A stretch of 64,000 nucleotides of DNA. Origin: Paraoerskovia sediminicola (lineage in GTDB: Bacteria; Actinomycetota; Actinomycetes; Actinomycetales; Cellulomonadaceae). The notes below the pieces were generated by a model that saw only the letters and a program-made list of their open reading frames with translations, was not told the DNA's origin and ran no database searches. The DNA lies in contig NZ_AP027729.1 of the NCBI RefSeq assembly GCF_030296575.1, positions 1,054,001 through 1,118,000 of the forward strand, in the 5' to 3' direction. This document shows positions 54,797-64,000 of this stretch, piece by piece. Positions within the stretch are counted from its first letter, which is position 1. Each line of letters opens with the position of its first letter. Both the position numbers and the translations under genes were made by a program.

Positions 54797-54989
54797 AGGA
54801 ATCTCCTTCGATCGTGTGTGGTCGCGACGTCCGTCGCAGTCCGCAGTCGACCGCACCCCGGTGGCTTCCAGGTGTCGTGCGGGTGAGGCGCAGGGGACGG
54901 CCGCATGACGGTCACGCTGGGCGAGCGAGCTCCGACCCACGCTCCTACCGTGCGAAGGAGCCGTATCCCCACGACGCGCGAGGAGCATC

Positions 54990-56516
54990 ATGAGCGACAG
55001 GCCCACGGACGACCGCACCACCGCGACGAACGGCGCACCCGCCGCGAGCGACGAGCACTCCCTGACCGTCGGCACCGACGGGCCGATCGTCCTCCACGAC
55101 CACTACCTCATCGAGCAGATGGCCGGGTTCAACCGGGAGAAGATCCCGGAGCGCCAGCCGCACGCCAAGGGCGGCGGTGCGTTCGGCCGGTTCGAGGTGA
55201 CCGGTGACGTCAGCGCGTACACGAAGGCGGGGCTCTTCCAGCCCGGCGCCGAGACGAAGATGCTCGCGCGCTTCTCGACGGTGGCGGGCGAGCTCGGCAG
55301 CCCCGACACCTGGCGCGACCCGCGCGGGTTCGCCCTGCGCTTCTACACCGACGAGGGCAACTACGACATGGTCGGCAACAACACGCCGGTCTTCTTCATC
55401 CGCGACCCCATGAAGTTCCAGAACTTCATCAGGTCGCAGAAGCGCCGCGCCGACAACAACCTGCGCGACCACGACATGCAGTGGGACTTCTGGACGCTCT
55501 CCCCCGAGTCGGCGCACCAGGTGACCTGGCTGATGGGCGACCGGGGCATCCCGCGGTCGTGGCGTCACATGAACGGCTACTCGAGCCACACGTACCAGTG
55601 GGTCAACGCGGCGGGCGAACGGTTCTGGGTCAAGTACCACTTCCACACCGACCAGGGCGTCGAGCACTTCACGCAGCACGAGGGCGACCAGATGACCGCG
55701 ATCGACACGGACTACCACATCCGTGACCTGTGGGAGCACGTCGCCTCGGGCGAGCACCCCAGCTGGACCCTGCACGTCCAGGTCATGCCCTACGCCGACG
55801 CCAAGGACTACCGCTTCAACCCGTTCGACCTCACGAAGGTGTGGCCGCACGCCGACTATCCGCTGATCGAGGTCGGTCGCATGACGCTCGACCGCAACCC
55901 GAGCAACTACTTCACCGAGATCGAGGAGGCCGCGTTCGCGCCGTCCAACCTCGTCCCCGGCATCGGTATCAGCCCGGACAAGATGCTGCTCGGCCGCATG
56001 TTCTCGTACGCCGACGCCCACCGGGCGCGTCTCGGCATCAACTACCCGGAGATCCCGGTGAACCGCCCGCACGTCGAGGTCCGCTCGTACCTGAAGGACG
56101 GCGCCGGCCGCCACCACAACCCCGGCGACCCCGTGTACACCCCCAACTCCGCGGGTGGCGCGTACGCCGACGGCGCCGCGCTCCCGGCGGAGCGCGGGTG
56201 GGAGTCGGACGGCGAGATGGTCCGGTCCGCGTACACCGCCCACGCCGAGGACGACGACTTCGTCCAGGCCGGCACGCTGGTCCGTGAGGTGATGGACGAC
56301 GCGGCACGTGGGCGCCTCGTCGACAACATCGTCGGGCACCTGCTGAACGGGGTGAGCGACCCGGTCCTGGAGCGGGCGTTCGCCTACTGGCGATCGGTGG
56401 ATGCGGACCTGGGCGCCGCCGTCGAGAGCGGCGTGCACGAGAAGGCAGATCTCATGGACCCGAAGGCCGACGCTCAGGGCAACGATGCGCGGCGGTCCGC
56501 GCAGAAGAAGGCCTGA
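54990..56516 (+). CDS. katA: Monofunctional heme catalase (small-subunit clade)
   Basis: Breaks down hydrogen peroxide. 508 aa. Distal His58 in [17 protein letters not shown], Asn in [14 protein letters not shown], proximal heme Tyr in [17 protein letters not shown], and family strings [22 protein letters not shown] and [17 protein letters not shown] with GAGGAG eight bases before. No Fur-like gene next door, so regulation is unknown. Confidence 0.95.
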   Translation: MSDRPTDDRTTATNGAPAASDEHSLTVGTDGPIVLHDHYLIEQMAGFNREKIPERQPHAKGGGAFGRFEVTGDVSAYTKAGLFQPGAETKMLARFSTVAGELGSPDTWRDPRGFALRFYTDEGNYDMVGNNTPVFFIRDPMKFQNFIRSQKRRADNNLRDHDMQWDFWTLSPESAHQVTWLMGDRGIPRSWRHMNGYSSHTYQWVNAAGERFWVKYHFHTDQGVEHFTQHEGDQMTAIDTDYHIRDLWEHVASGEHPSWTLHVQVMPYADAKDYRFNPFDLTKVWPHADYPLIEVGRMTLDRNPSNYFTEIEEAAFAPSNLVPGIGISPDKMLLGRMFSYADAHRARLGINYPEIPVNRPHVEVRSYLKDGAGRHHNPGDPVYTPNSAGGAYADGAALPAERGWESDGEMVRSAYTAHAEDDDFVQAGTLVREVMDDAARGRLVDNIVGHLLNGVSDPVLERAFAYWRSVDADLGAAVESGVHEKADLMDPKADAQGNDARRSAQKKA

Positions 56517-56525
56517 CCGGCCCGG

Positions 56526-58028
56526 TCACGCCCCCGTCGCGCGGGCGCCGTCCCCGCGGGCCGGGCGGGAGCGGGCTCGCCGGCCCGTGGTCGCGACGAG
56601 CACGGTGACGCCGACCGCGAGCGCCAGCACGAGCACGTTGCGGACGGCGGCGAGCCAGACGTCGAGCGGCACGGCCGTCAGGAAGTCGTCGTAGTGGTCG
56701 GGGAACAGCCGCTGCGTCAGCAGGGCGACGACGAGCAGCGCGGCGCCCAGCCACGGCCAGACCTCGGAGCGCCGGGGCGAGCGCCCGTCCCGTCCGCCCT
56801 TCGACCGCGGCCCGGCGAAGGCCGCGAGCGCGACCGCGACCGGCGGCGCGAACCAGGCGACGTACTGCGGCGACCCGACCTTGTTGAACGCGAACAGGCA
56901 CAGGGTCAGCGCCAGCGTCGACAGGAGCACCAGGTGCAGCACCCGGTCGTCGCGGTGCTCGGCCACGGGCTCGGGCTCGGGCGCGCTCTGCCCGCGCAGG
57001 CGCCGGGCGGCGAGCCACGTGGCGGCGGTGACGAGGGCGACCGCGGCGACGAGGAACACGTTCATGGCCCCGGCCCACCACTGCGTCCCTGGTCCGGTGA
57101 TCTCGAGGACCTTGAGCGGCGCGTCGAAGACCACCTCGATGTCGTCGCGCCAGAGCCTGGCGACGGAGAACGGGGTCGCGGGACCGGCCTCGACCTGCAG
57201 CGCCCGGTCGTCCTGCTGGCCCAGGAACCCCCACACCCGCGACCCCGCCCCGCCGACGAGCGCGCCCCCGACCAGGATCGCCGACACGAGCGCCCCCGGC
57301 AGGACCACCCGCCGCCAGGGCCGCGGCGACGTGAGGGCCAGGGGGACGACGACGGCGCCCGGCGCGATCTTGACCCACGCCGCGGCCGTGGCGAGGGTCG
57401 TGGTCCACACGGTGCGGACGCCGTCCGACACCCGCGGCACCTGCGGCGGCGCCGCGCCACCGCTCGCCGAGGGGACGAGGACCGCGAGCGCGACCACGGT
57501 CAGCGCCGCCGCGACCCCGTCGAGGCGGGTGAGCGTGACGGGGCCGAGCGCGGCGAGGAACGCGAGCCACCACCAGGCACCGGTGGTGCGGGCGCCCGAG
57601 CGGCGACCCGCGGCGAGCAGCGCCGCGACCCCGAGCCCGTCGAGCGCGACGACCATCACCTGGAACAGGGCCCGGTACGCCTCGGGGTCGAGGGACACGA
57701 GCCCCGGGAGCGTGATCGGTGCGAGCGCACCCACGGGATAGACCCAGTCCGTGTCGAGGACGGGCCAGACCCCGTCGACGAGGCCGGACGCCGCCCAGGA
57801 CCGGTAGAGGTCGACGTCGCCGTCGAGCTGACCCGGGAAGAGCGAGACGGCATGCAGCAGGTAGGCGTGGACGACGACGAACGCGAGCCAGACGCCGATG
57901 GGCCCGGTGGCGAGGCGCACCCACCGCGGGACCGACCGGCGGCCAGGGCCCGATCCCGGCCCCTGGCCGTGCCCGCGCGCACGCACGGGCCCTCGCGCTC
58001 GCGCGCTCGCTCGCCCCGGGTCGGTCAC
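56526..58028 (-). CDS. GT87-like membrane glycosyltransferase
   Basis: About 500 aa polytopic protein, roughly ten to twelve hydrophobic helices. Early loop LFPGQLDGDVDLYRSWAASGLVDG and later FAFNKVGSPQYVAWFAPPVAVAL (the N-K-x-x-S-P-Q-Y loop) are typical of the GT87/DUF2029 mannosyltransferase group, which uses polyprenyl-phosphate sugars. Start uncertain: GTG with AGGGTGAG just upstream, or a GTG three codons earlier. The frame stays open far upstream only as antisense of the LuxR gene. Acceptor unknown. Confidence 0.78.
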   Translation of the reverse strand: MTDPGRASARARGPVRARGHGQGPGSGPGRRSVPRWVRLATGPIGVWLAFVVVHAYLLHAVSLFPGQLDGDVDLYRSWAASGLVDGVWPVLDTDWVYPVGALAPITLPGLVSLDPEAYRALFQVMVVALDGLGVAALLAAGRRSGARTTGAWWWLAFLAALGPVTLTRLDGVAAALTVVALAVLVPSASGGAAPPQVPRVSDGVRTVWTTTLATAAAWVKIAPGAVVVPLALTSPRPWRRVVLPGALVSAILVGGALVGGAGSRVWGFLGQQDDRALQVEAGPATPFSVARLWRDDIEVVFDAPLKVLEITGPGTQWWAGAMNVFLVAAVALVTAATWLAARRLRGQSAPEPEPVAEHRDDRVLHLVLLSTLALTLCLFAFNKVGSPQYVAWFAPPVAVALAAFAGPRSKGGRDGRSPRRSEVWPWLGAALLVVALLTQRLFPDHYDDFLTAVPLDVWLAAVRNVLVLALAVGVTVLVATTGRRARSRPARGDGARATGA

Positions 58029-58116
58029 GGCGCTCACCCTAGCGGCGGCATGGTGCCGGGAAGCGGGCCCGGTCATAAGGTAGGGCCGCGAACTATCCCC
58101 GACGGCGAGGAGCGGC

Positions 58117-60797
58117 ATGGCACAGCTCCCGAGCAGGACGGCCGAGACCGCCCACGCCCTCGCGGTCGTGGAACGAGGACACGGCACGCTGGTGTGGACC
58201 GGCGAACGCGGGTCCGGTCGGTCCACGCACCTCGACGACGTCGTCGACGCGATCCGCTCCCGACGCTCCGACCGGTGGCCCCAGGAGACGGTCCTCGTGC
58301 GCTGGCACCTGGCGCAGGAGCGGCCCGGCGGCCCTCCGCCGGGGTCCGGCCTCTCCGGGCTCGTCGAGGCCGTAGCCGCCGCCACGGGTCGCGCCGCACC
58401 CCTCGTCCTACGGACGATCCCGACGCCCCTCGCGAACCCACCCGTCGCCAACCCGTCCGGTGCGCCCGGCACGCCCGAGACCGGGACGACCGACGGCGGC
58501 TCGACCGCCGACCCCACGGCCGCGGCCCCGACCGATGCGCTCGCATCGGCGCTCGCCGGGTACGTGGGCCGCCTCCAGCGGCCGCTCGTGGTTGTCGCCG
58601 ACGACCTCGACCACGCCGACCCGCTGAGCCTGCGCATCGTCCTCGAAGCGCTCGGCCAGGCGCGCGAGCACGTCGCCCTGCTCGGCACGGCACGGGACCG
58701 CGCGGCGCTGGACCGGGCCGGGCACGGGGTCGAGGTGCGCCCGCTCCCGCCCCTCGACGGGCCCGACGTCCTGCAGCTCGTCGCCGGGGCGAGCCTGCCC
58801 TGCGTCGCCCCCCGCGTCGCAGCCGGCCTGGCCGAGGCGCTGCGCGGGAACCTCGCCTGCGTGATCGACACCGCCACCGCGCTGGGACCCGCCGCGCTGA
58901 GCGGCCGCCGCAGGCTCCCCGACCCTCTGCCCGCCGTCGCCGCGGTCAGGACCGTGGTGGCCGGCGCGTGGGAGCGGCTGCGGCCCGCCGACCGCACGGT
59001 GCTGCTCGTCGCGTCGGTCGCGACGGTCGACCGGACGGACGTGCTGCTCGAGGCGACCTCGCTGACGATGGACGACCTGCTCGACGGCCCACTGAGCGCG
59101 CACCTGCACCTGACCGCCGGGCGGTTCCGGGTCACCGACCCGCGGCTGCGGAGCCTCGCCCACGCCGAGGCGAGCATCGCGTCCCGCAGCGCCGCGCACG
59201 ACGCGCTCGCCCGCGTCCACGAGGCGCGCCACGAGCTCCTGCTCGGGGCATGGCACCGCGCGCTGTGCTCGCTCGCCGGCAACGAGTCCCTGGTCCCCCC
59301 GCTGCTCGACCGCGCCGACGAGCTCCTGGCGCACGGCCAGGCCGAGGCGGCGCTCGCGGTCGCCGTCGAGGCCGAGAGCCACGCGGCCGACCCGGACAGG
59401 CCCCGGGCGCGCCGCACCGTCACGATCGCTGCCCAGCTCTCCGGGCTGACCGGTGAGAACCCTGGGGCCGGCCCCGACCTGGTGGCCTCGCTCAGCGGCG
59501 CCGAGACCGACCTGGACCGTTGGCCCGCCGACGTCCCCGGCCTCGACAGGGTCCGCGAGTCCGCCCGTGCTCTGGACGCCGCCGTGCGCGCGTCCGTGAG
59601 CACGTCCGTGCGCACGTCCGTGAGCACGTCCGTGAGTACAGCGCGCGGGGCCGAGGGTGCCGACAGGGCCGAGGCCGGCCTCGGCGTCCACGACCCCGGT
59701 CGATCCCCCGATGCCCCGCTGGTCGCCGCGCACGCCGCGGTGGCCCGGGCGCTGCGGCTCGCCGTCGCGGGCCGGGTCGACGACGCGGCGTCGGAGCTCG
59801 AGGCGGCGGCGTGGACCCTGCCCGTCGAGCTGCCCCTCGACGGCGTGGCCCTCCCGCTGGCTCGTCGGCTCGCCGTGCTCCAGGGCGCCCGAGGCTCCGC
59901 GATCGGCCCGGTCGCCGAGGCGCTCACCCGGACCGCGGCGCAGCCGTCCCGCGGCGACCGCACGACCCGGGCCCTCGTCGCGTCGCTCGCCGGTGAGCAC
60001 CTGGCGGCCGCGACGCTCGCCGACGTCGTCGAGCACCAGGCGCACGGCTCCCCGGCTCGCGCCCGGACCCGTGGTCTCTCGTCCCCGGTCTCGACGCCGC
60101 CGAGGAGTGGATGCTGGCCGGGCACACCGACTCCGCTCGCCGCGCCGCGCGGCGTACCGCAGACCACCCTGGCGGACCCGGCTTCGCGCCGAGCGACTCG
60201 GCCAGGACGCGACGGCTCCTGGTCGTCGCCGACCCGGCCGACATCGACCGCCGGGTGGACGAGGCGACGCTCGCCGCGGAACGGTCCGGCTCCCCGTACG
60301 AGCGGGCGCGGACGTCGCTCGTCGCGACCCGGGTGCTCCTGCGGGACGGCAGGCCGCCCGAGGACGTGGAGCCGCACCTCCTGGCCGCCGAGGACATGTT
60401 CGAGGAGTCCGGCGCGTGGGCCTGGACGGAGGTCGTCCGCGCGCTCCGCGCGTCCGCGCGCCCCGGCTCCTCCGTGCACCCTGTCCCCGCCGACGGCGGC
60501 GACGTCGCTCATGGTCCAGCGTCGGCGCACGTCTGCGAGGTGCCGGACGACGGCCGCGAGGCTCCCGGGGGCACCGGACCGGGGTGGTGGGCCGAGCTCA
60601 CCGAGCGCGAGCGCGAGGTCACGCGACTGGTCGCGGCGGGCCTGTCGAACCGGCACGTCGCCGAGGAGCTGTTCGTGTCGGTACGGACGGTCGAGGTCCA
60701 CGTCGGGCGAGTGTTCCGCAAGCTCGGCGTGAGGTCCCGCGTCGAGCTGGCGCTCCTGGTGGACCGCGCCGACAGCCAGGCGACGACGGATGCGTGA
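58117..60797 (+). CDS. Large LuxR-type ATPase regulator, one -1 frameshift
   Basis: About 893 aa when joined; LAL/MalT-like STAND architecture. Walker A-like GERGSGRST at 29-37, Walker B-like [17 protein letters not shown] near 155-165, a long helical middle region, and a C-terminal Lux[52 protein letters not shown]. The break is at C4 (60050-60053); one added C rejoins [30 protein letters not shown] start with GAGGAG. It lies just upstream of the chitinase genes in the same direction, and so may control them; that is inference. Confidence 0.85.
59591..59638 (+). repeat. Four 12-bp tandem repeats in the LuxR gene
   Basis: Units of CGTCCGTGAGCA, with 1-base changes in copies two (CGTCCGTGCGCA) and four (CGTCCGTGAGTA). 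Codes a Ser/Thr/Val tract ([18 protein letters not shown]), a probable linker. Confidence 0.75.
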
Positions 60798-60815
60798 GCG
60801 CCGGGCGTCCGGGGC

Positions 60816-60829
60816 CCCACGTACGTGGG
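60816..60829. promoter_or_regulatory. 14-bp perfect palindrome before the chitinase gene
   Basis: CCCACGTACGTGGG lies 18 bp past the LuxR gene stop and 130 bp before the chitinase start. Could be an operator or part of a terminator. The downstream stretch 60840-60905 is less GC-rich and probably holds the chitinase promoter; no clear hexamers. Confidence 0.45.
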
Positions 60830-60958
60830 ACTGCTTATGTTCCCGGATTGGACGGAAGGTGAATCTTGTGGTGATCCCTGATGTTTCGGGAGGACCCCGT
60901 TCATAGTCTCGACCGACCGGCAGCCAACGAGGGCCGCCGGCCGACCGAGAGGCTGGAC

Positions 60959-63603
60959 ATGCTTTCGATCCACAGGACGATCCGAGCCGGGAGAGCCCTC
61001 ACGGCCGCGCTCCCCCTGATCGCGCTGATCGGTGCCGGGGCGCTCGTCGCCGGTCCGGCGGCAGCAGCTCCCACTACCGTCGCCGGTACGGCGGCGGCAG
61101 CACCCACTCCCTGCGCGGACCCGTGGTCCACGGGGGCGACCTACGTCGGGGGCGACGTCGCGTCGTCCGACGGCCAGAACTGGAAGGCGTCCTGGTGGAC
61201 GAAGGGCGAGAAGCCCGGCGCGACCCAGTGGGGGCCGTGGACGGCGCAGGGTCCGTGCGGCACGACACCGGACCCCGACCCGACGCCTGACCCGACACCC
61301 GATCCCACGCCGGACCCGACACCCGACCCGACCCCGGACCCCACGCCCGACCCCGAGCCGACCGGCACCCCCGGCTCGACCAACCCGGACGAGAAGTGCC
61401 GCCCCGACGGTCTCGCGGCCACCCCGGGGCTCGACATCCCCTACTGCGACGTCTATGACGGCGACGGCCGGGAGATCCTGCCGAACGACCTCGACCGCCG
61501 CGTGATCGGTTACTTCACGAGCTGGCGCACGGGCGCGAACGACCAGCCCCGCTACCTCGCGAGCGACATCCCCTGGGACAAGCTCTCGCACATCAACTAC
61601 GCGTTCGCGCACGTCGGCCCCGACAGCAAGGTCTCGGTCAACGCCGACGCCCCGGGCAACGCCGCGACCGACATGACGTGGCCGGGCGTCGCGGGCGCCG
61701 AGATGGACCCGTCGCTCGACTACACGGGCCACTTCAACCTGCTCGCGAAGTACAAGAAGGAGAACCCGGGGGTCAAGGTGATCCCCGCCGTCGGCGGCTG
61801 GGCCGAGACCGGGGGCACTTCGACGCCGACGGCAACCGCGTCGCGGACGGCGGCTTCTACACGATGACGGAGTCGCAGGCGAAGATCGACGTCTTCTCCG
61901 ACTCGGTGGTCGACATGATCCGCGAGTACGGCTTCGACGGCATCGACATCGACTACGAGTACCCGACGTCGAACAACCAGGCCGGCAACCCGGACGACTT
62001 CGCGTTCTCCGACGCGCGCCGGGCGACGCTCTTCGACGGGTACGTCGACCTCATGCGCACGCTGCGCGAGAAGCTGGACGAGGCCTCGGTCGAGGACGGC
62101 CAGTACTACGTGCTCACGACGGCCGCGCCGTCGTCGGGCTGGCTGCTGCGCGGGATGGAGGCCTACCAGGTCGTCCAGTACCTCGACTACGTAAACCTCA
62201 TGTCCTACGACCTGCACGGGGCGTGGAACAAGTACGTCGGCGGCAACTCACCGCTGTTCGACGACGGCAAGGACCCCGAGCTCGCAGCCGCGGGTGTCTA
62301 CGGCGCGTACAAGGGCGTCGGGTACCTCAACGGTGACTGGGCGGCGCACTACTTCCGCGGCGCCATGCAGGCCGGCCGGATCAACCTGGGCGTCGGCTTC
62401 TACAGCCGCGGCTTCCAGGACGTGCAGGGCGGCACCTACGGCATGGGCGGCACCGCCCCCGCGCCCGCCGGGTTCGCCTGCGCCCCGGGCACGAGCGGCA
62501 AGTGCGGCTACGGCGCCGAGGGCATCGACAACCTGTGGCACGACCTCGACGTCGCCGGCAACGAGGTCCCGGCGGGGTCCAACCCGATCTGGCACCTGCT
62601 CAACCTCCAGAACGGGATCGTCGGCGACTACACCGCGTCCTACGGCGTCCCGACGACCATCGAGGGCACCTACGACCACCACTTCGACCCGGTGACCAAG
62701 AACGAGTGGTGGTGGAACCCGGAGACCAGGACGTTCCTCTCGGGCGACACGACCGTGGCCATCGGCGACAAGGCCGACTACGTCGTCGACACCGGGCTCG
62801 GTGGCCTGATGATCTGGGAGCTCGCGGGCGACTACGGGTTCGACGACGCCAAGGGCCAGTACGAGATGGGCTCCGACATGGTCGACCTCATGCACTCGAC
62901 CTTCAGCGGTTCGAGCAAGTACGGGGCGACGAAGGCAGAGGCGGACCGCCCGATGCCGACGCAGGCCATCGACCTCGACATCGACTACACCGAGTTCGCG
63001 CTGGGCGACAACAACTACCCCATCAGCCCGAAGGTCGTCTTCACGAACAACGGCTCCACGGCGGTCCCGGCCGGCTCGACCGTCTCGTTCCAGTACGGGA
63101 CCTCGGACCTCGGTGACATGAGCGACTGGAGCGGGTTCGGCACCACGACGACGAAGGGCCGCACCGGCCCCAACGTCGGCGGGCTCGGGGCCAACTTCCA
63201 CACGGCCGAGTTCACGGTCCCGACCGGCGGCATCCCCGCCGGCGGGTCGATCACGAACCAGCTCAAGTGGACGCTCCCGGCAGCGCAGTTCTCGAACGTG
63301 ATCGTCACGATCGGCGGCGTCGAGTACGCCACGACGTACGACCAGCCGCGTGGCGTCACGGTCGTCGAGCCGGGATCCGGGTCGGACGGCGGCTCCGGCG
63401 GCGACGGGACCGGTGGCGGTTCCGGCGGCTCCGGTGGCACGGGCGAGTGCACCGCACCCGCCTGGTCCGCGAGCACGGCCTACAACGGCGCGGCGAAGGT
63501 GTCGTACGCCGGGCACAACTGGACGGCCCGCTACTGGACCCAGGGGGACACGCCGTCGGCGGCCAACACCTGGGGCGCGTGGGCCGACGCGGGGAGCTGC
63601 TGA
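60959..63603 (+). CDS. Secreted GH18 chitinase with two CBM5/12 domains, one -1 frameshift
   Basis: Hydrolyses chitin outside the cell. About 881 aa when joined. Order: signal peptide (MLSIHRTIRAGRALTAALPL...), CBM5/12 (CADPWSTGATYVGGDVASSDG...), Asp-Pro-Thr-Pro linker, GH18 catalytic barrel with DGIDIDYEYP (DxxDxDxE, Glu the proton donor) near residue 330, a beta domain (AIDLDIDYTEFALGDNNYP...), Gly-Ser linker, and a second CBM5/12 (CTAPAWSASTAYNGAAKVSYAG...). The break is at G5 (61811-61815); one added G rejoins [23 protein letters not shown]. ATG with GAGAGG upstream. Followed by a terminator and a second chitinase gene. Confidence 0.93.
61271..61360 (+). repeat. Asp-Pro-Thr-Pro linker repeat in the chitinase
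   Basis: About seven imperfect 12-bp units coding DPTP between the first carbohydrate-binding domain and the catalytic domain. Confidence 0.75.
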
Positions 63604-63619
63604 GGGCAGCGGAACCGCA

Positions 63620-63651
63620 CCCGGGCGGCGGACCTACCGCCGCCGCCCGGG
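63620..63651 (+). terminator. Terminator after the chitinase gene
   Basis: CCCGGGCGGCGG (63620-63631) pairs perfectly with CCGCCGCCCGGG (63640-63651), 8-nt loop, 17 bp after the stop codon. Confidence 0.8.
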
Positions 63652-63725
63652 AGCACGACCAGCAGTACCGGACCAGCACCAGCACGGCGGGCGACGACGC
63701 CCGTCGACGAGTAGAGAGCGATCCG

Positions 63726-64000
63726 ATGACACAGACACGACAGGGCAGGACAGAGCCCTCCGCACGACCGGGCGGGCTTCGTCGCCGCCTCACCGCGGCG
63801 ATCGCCGCGATCGCCGTGGCCGGGACGGGCCTCGTCGGGGCGGGCTTCGCCGCGACGAGCGCCTCGGCGGCCGAGCAGACCGGCGACAGCGCCATCAACG
63901 GCTTCCGCAACGTCGCGTACTTCGCGCAGTGGGGCGTCTACGGCCGCAACTTCCAGGTCAAGGACATCGACACGTCGGGCGAGGCGTCGAAGCTGACGCA
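63726..64000 (+). CDS. Second secreted GH18 chitinase, 3' end cut by window
   Basis: 91 residues are visible. A twin-Arg-containing signal peptide (LRRRLTAAIAAIAVAGTGLVG..., cleavage near SAS-A-A) is followed by INGFRNVAYFAQWGVYGRNFQVKDIDTSGEASKLT. YFAQWGVYGRNF is the first barrel strand of actinobacterial GH18 chitinases. The frame is open to the window end, too late to show the catalytic motif. ATG start; GAGAGCGATCC upstream is a moderate ribosome site. Lies 122 bp after the first chitinase, behind a terminator, so probably has its own promoter. Confidence 0.82.
   Translation, partial: MTQTRQGRTEPSARPGGLRRRLTAAIAAIAVAGTGLVGAGFAATSASAAEQTGDSAINGFRNVAYFAQWGVYGRNFQVKDIDTSGEASKLT

Noticed and set aside
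54797-54989. Pho box or Fur box between alkaline phosphatase and catalase
   Set aside because: Only vague similarity (CCTCACCCGC on the minus strand); no direct-repeat pair as in PhoP sites.
56526-60701. 1391-aa minus-strand protein
   Set aside because: Only the part up to about 58028 shows membrane helices of GT87; the rest is antisense to the LuxR regulator gene.
8925-61815. Programmed frameshifting or phase variation as the cause of the breaks
   Set aside because: Affects housekeeping enzymes such as PEP carboxylase, always by the same one-base loss, without slippery heptamers or downstream structures common to the sites. Sequence error is the simpler reading.
1-64000. tRNA, rRNA or riboswitch genes
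   Set aside because: No cloverleaf, rRNA-like or known riboswitch core was recognised on either strand by reading.

Overview
The window is 64 kb of very GC-rich, densely coded DNA with frequent GTG starts, ATGA/GTGA stop-start overlaps and several likely leaderless promoters. This fits an actinobacterium. Secreted GH18 chitinases with CBM5/12 domains, DUF222-HNH, DUF1992, an F420-type LLM oxidoreductase and an anaerobic class III ribonucleotide reductase suggest Micrococcales of the Cellulomonas / Cellulosimicrobium / Oerskovia kind. That genus-level guess is inference. No rRNA, tRNA, CRISPR array, prophage or insertion sequence was seen.

Layout. 1-8.4 kb: end of a 5'-3' exonuclease gene, a secreted M6 metalloprotease, a DHA2 exporter, succinate-semialdehyde dehydrogenase, a small membrane protein and a double VOC protein. 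8.4-16 kb: PEP carboxylase, endonuclease IV, a SRPBCC protein, an RsbW-like ATPase, a three-His-box desaturase and a GT2/membrane protein pair. 15.8-25 kb: the nrdD-nrdG operon, ohr divergent from a TetR gene, an esterase, an exporter divergent from a second TetR gene, a DJ-1/PNPOx pair and a DUF389 protein. 25-31 kb: an epimerase-like protein and a giant lectin-DUF11 surface protein with an LPWTG anchor. 31-36 kb: CDF transporter, ArsR/AHSA1 pair, SDR, MarR and small membrane proteins. 36-40.5 kb: a compact type III polyketide locus (UbiA prenyltransferase, K+ channel, type III PKS, ICMT-like methyltransferase, geranylgeranyl-reductase-like flavoprotein). 40.5-48.2 kb: VOC protein, lipoprotein, BASS and SulP transporters, alcohol dehydrogenase, MarR/MFS pair. 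48.2-50.4 kb: hexanucleotide repeats and a DUF222-HNH gene carrying two of them. 50.5-58 kb: DUF1992, LLM oxidoreductase, HAD phosphatase, alkaline phosphatase, catalase, GT87-like protein. 58-64 kb: a large LuxR-type ATPase regulator followed by two chitinase genes, the second cut by the window end.

Two points matter for any reader. First, eight genes are interrupted by what look like single-base deletions, mostly in C or G runs (ppc, the DUF11 protein, type III PKS, the flavoprotein, alcohol dehydrogenase, an MFS gene, the LuxR regulator, chitinase). In every case restoring one base rejoins two frames into a family-typical protein. The common direction and context suggest a sequencing or assembly artefact rather than eight real pseudogenes, so these are annotated as genes with a marked break. 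Second, several transcription-factor genes have perfect inverted repeats at or over their promoters or starts (TetR x2, ArsR, MarR), giving a set of readable local regulatory circuits for hydroperoxide, drug or metabolite efflux and SRPBCC functions.

The best candidate for an interesting system is the type III PKS-UbiA-ICMT-reductase locus, whose enzyme content predicts a prenylated, methylated phenolic lipid, possibly with a reduced prenyl chain. Next are the ohr/TetR divergon, which lacks a MarR-type OhrR next to ohr, and the repeat-rich DUF222-HNH gene with a LexA-like site over its start.
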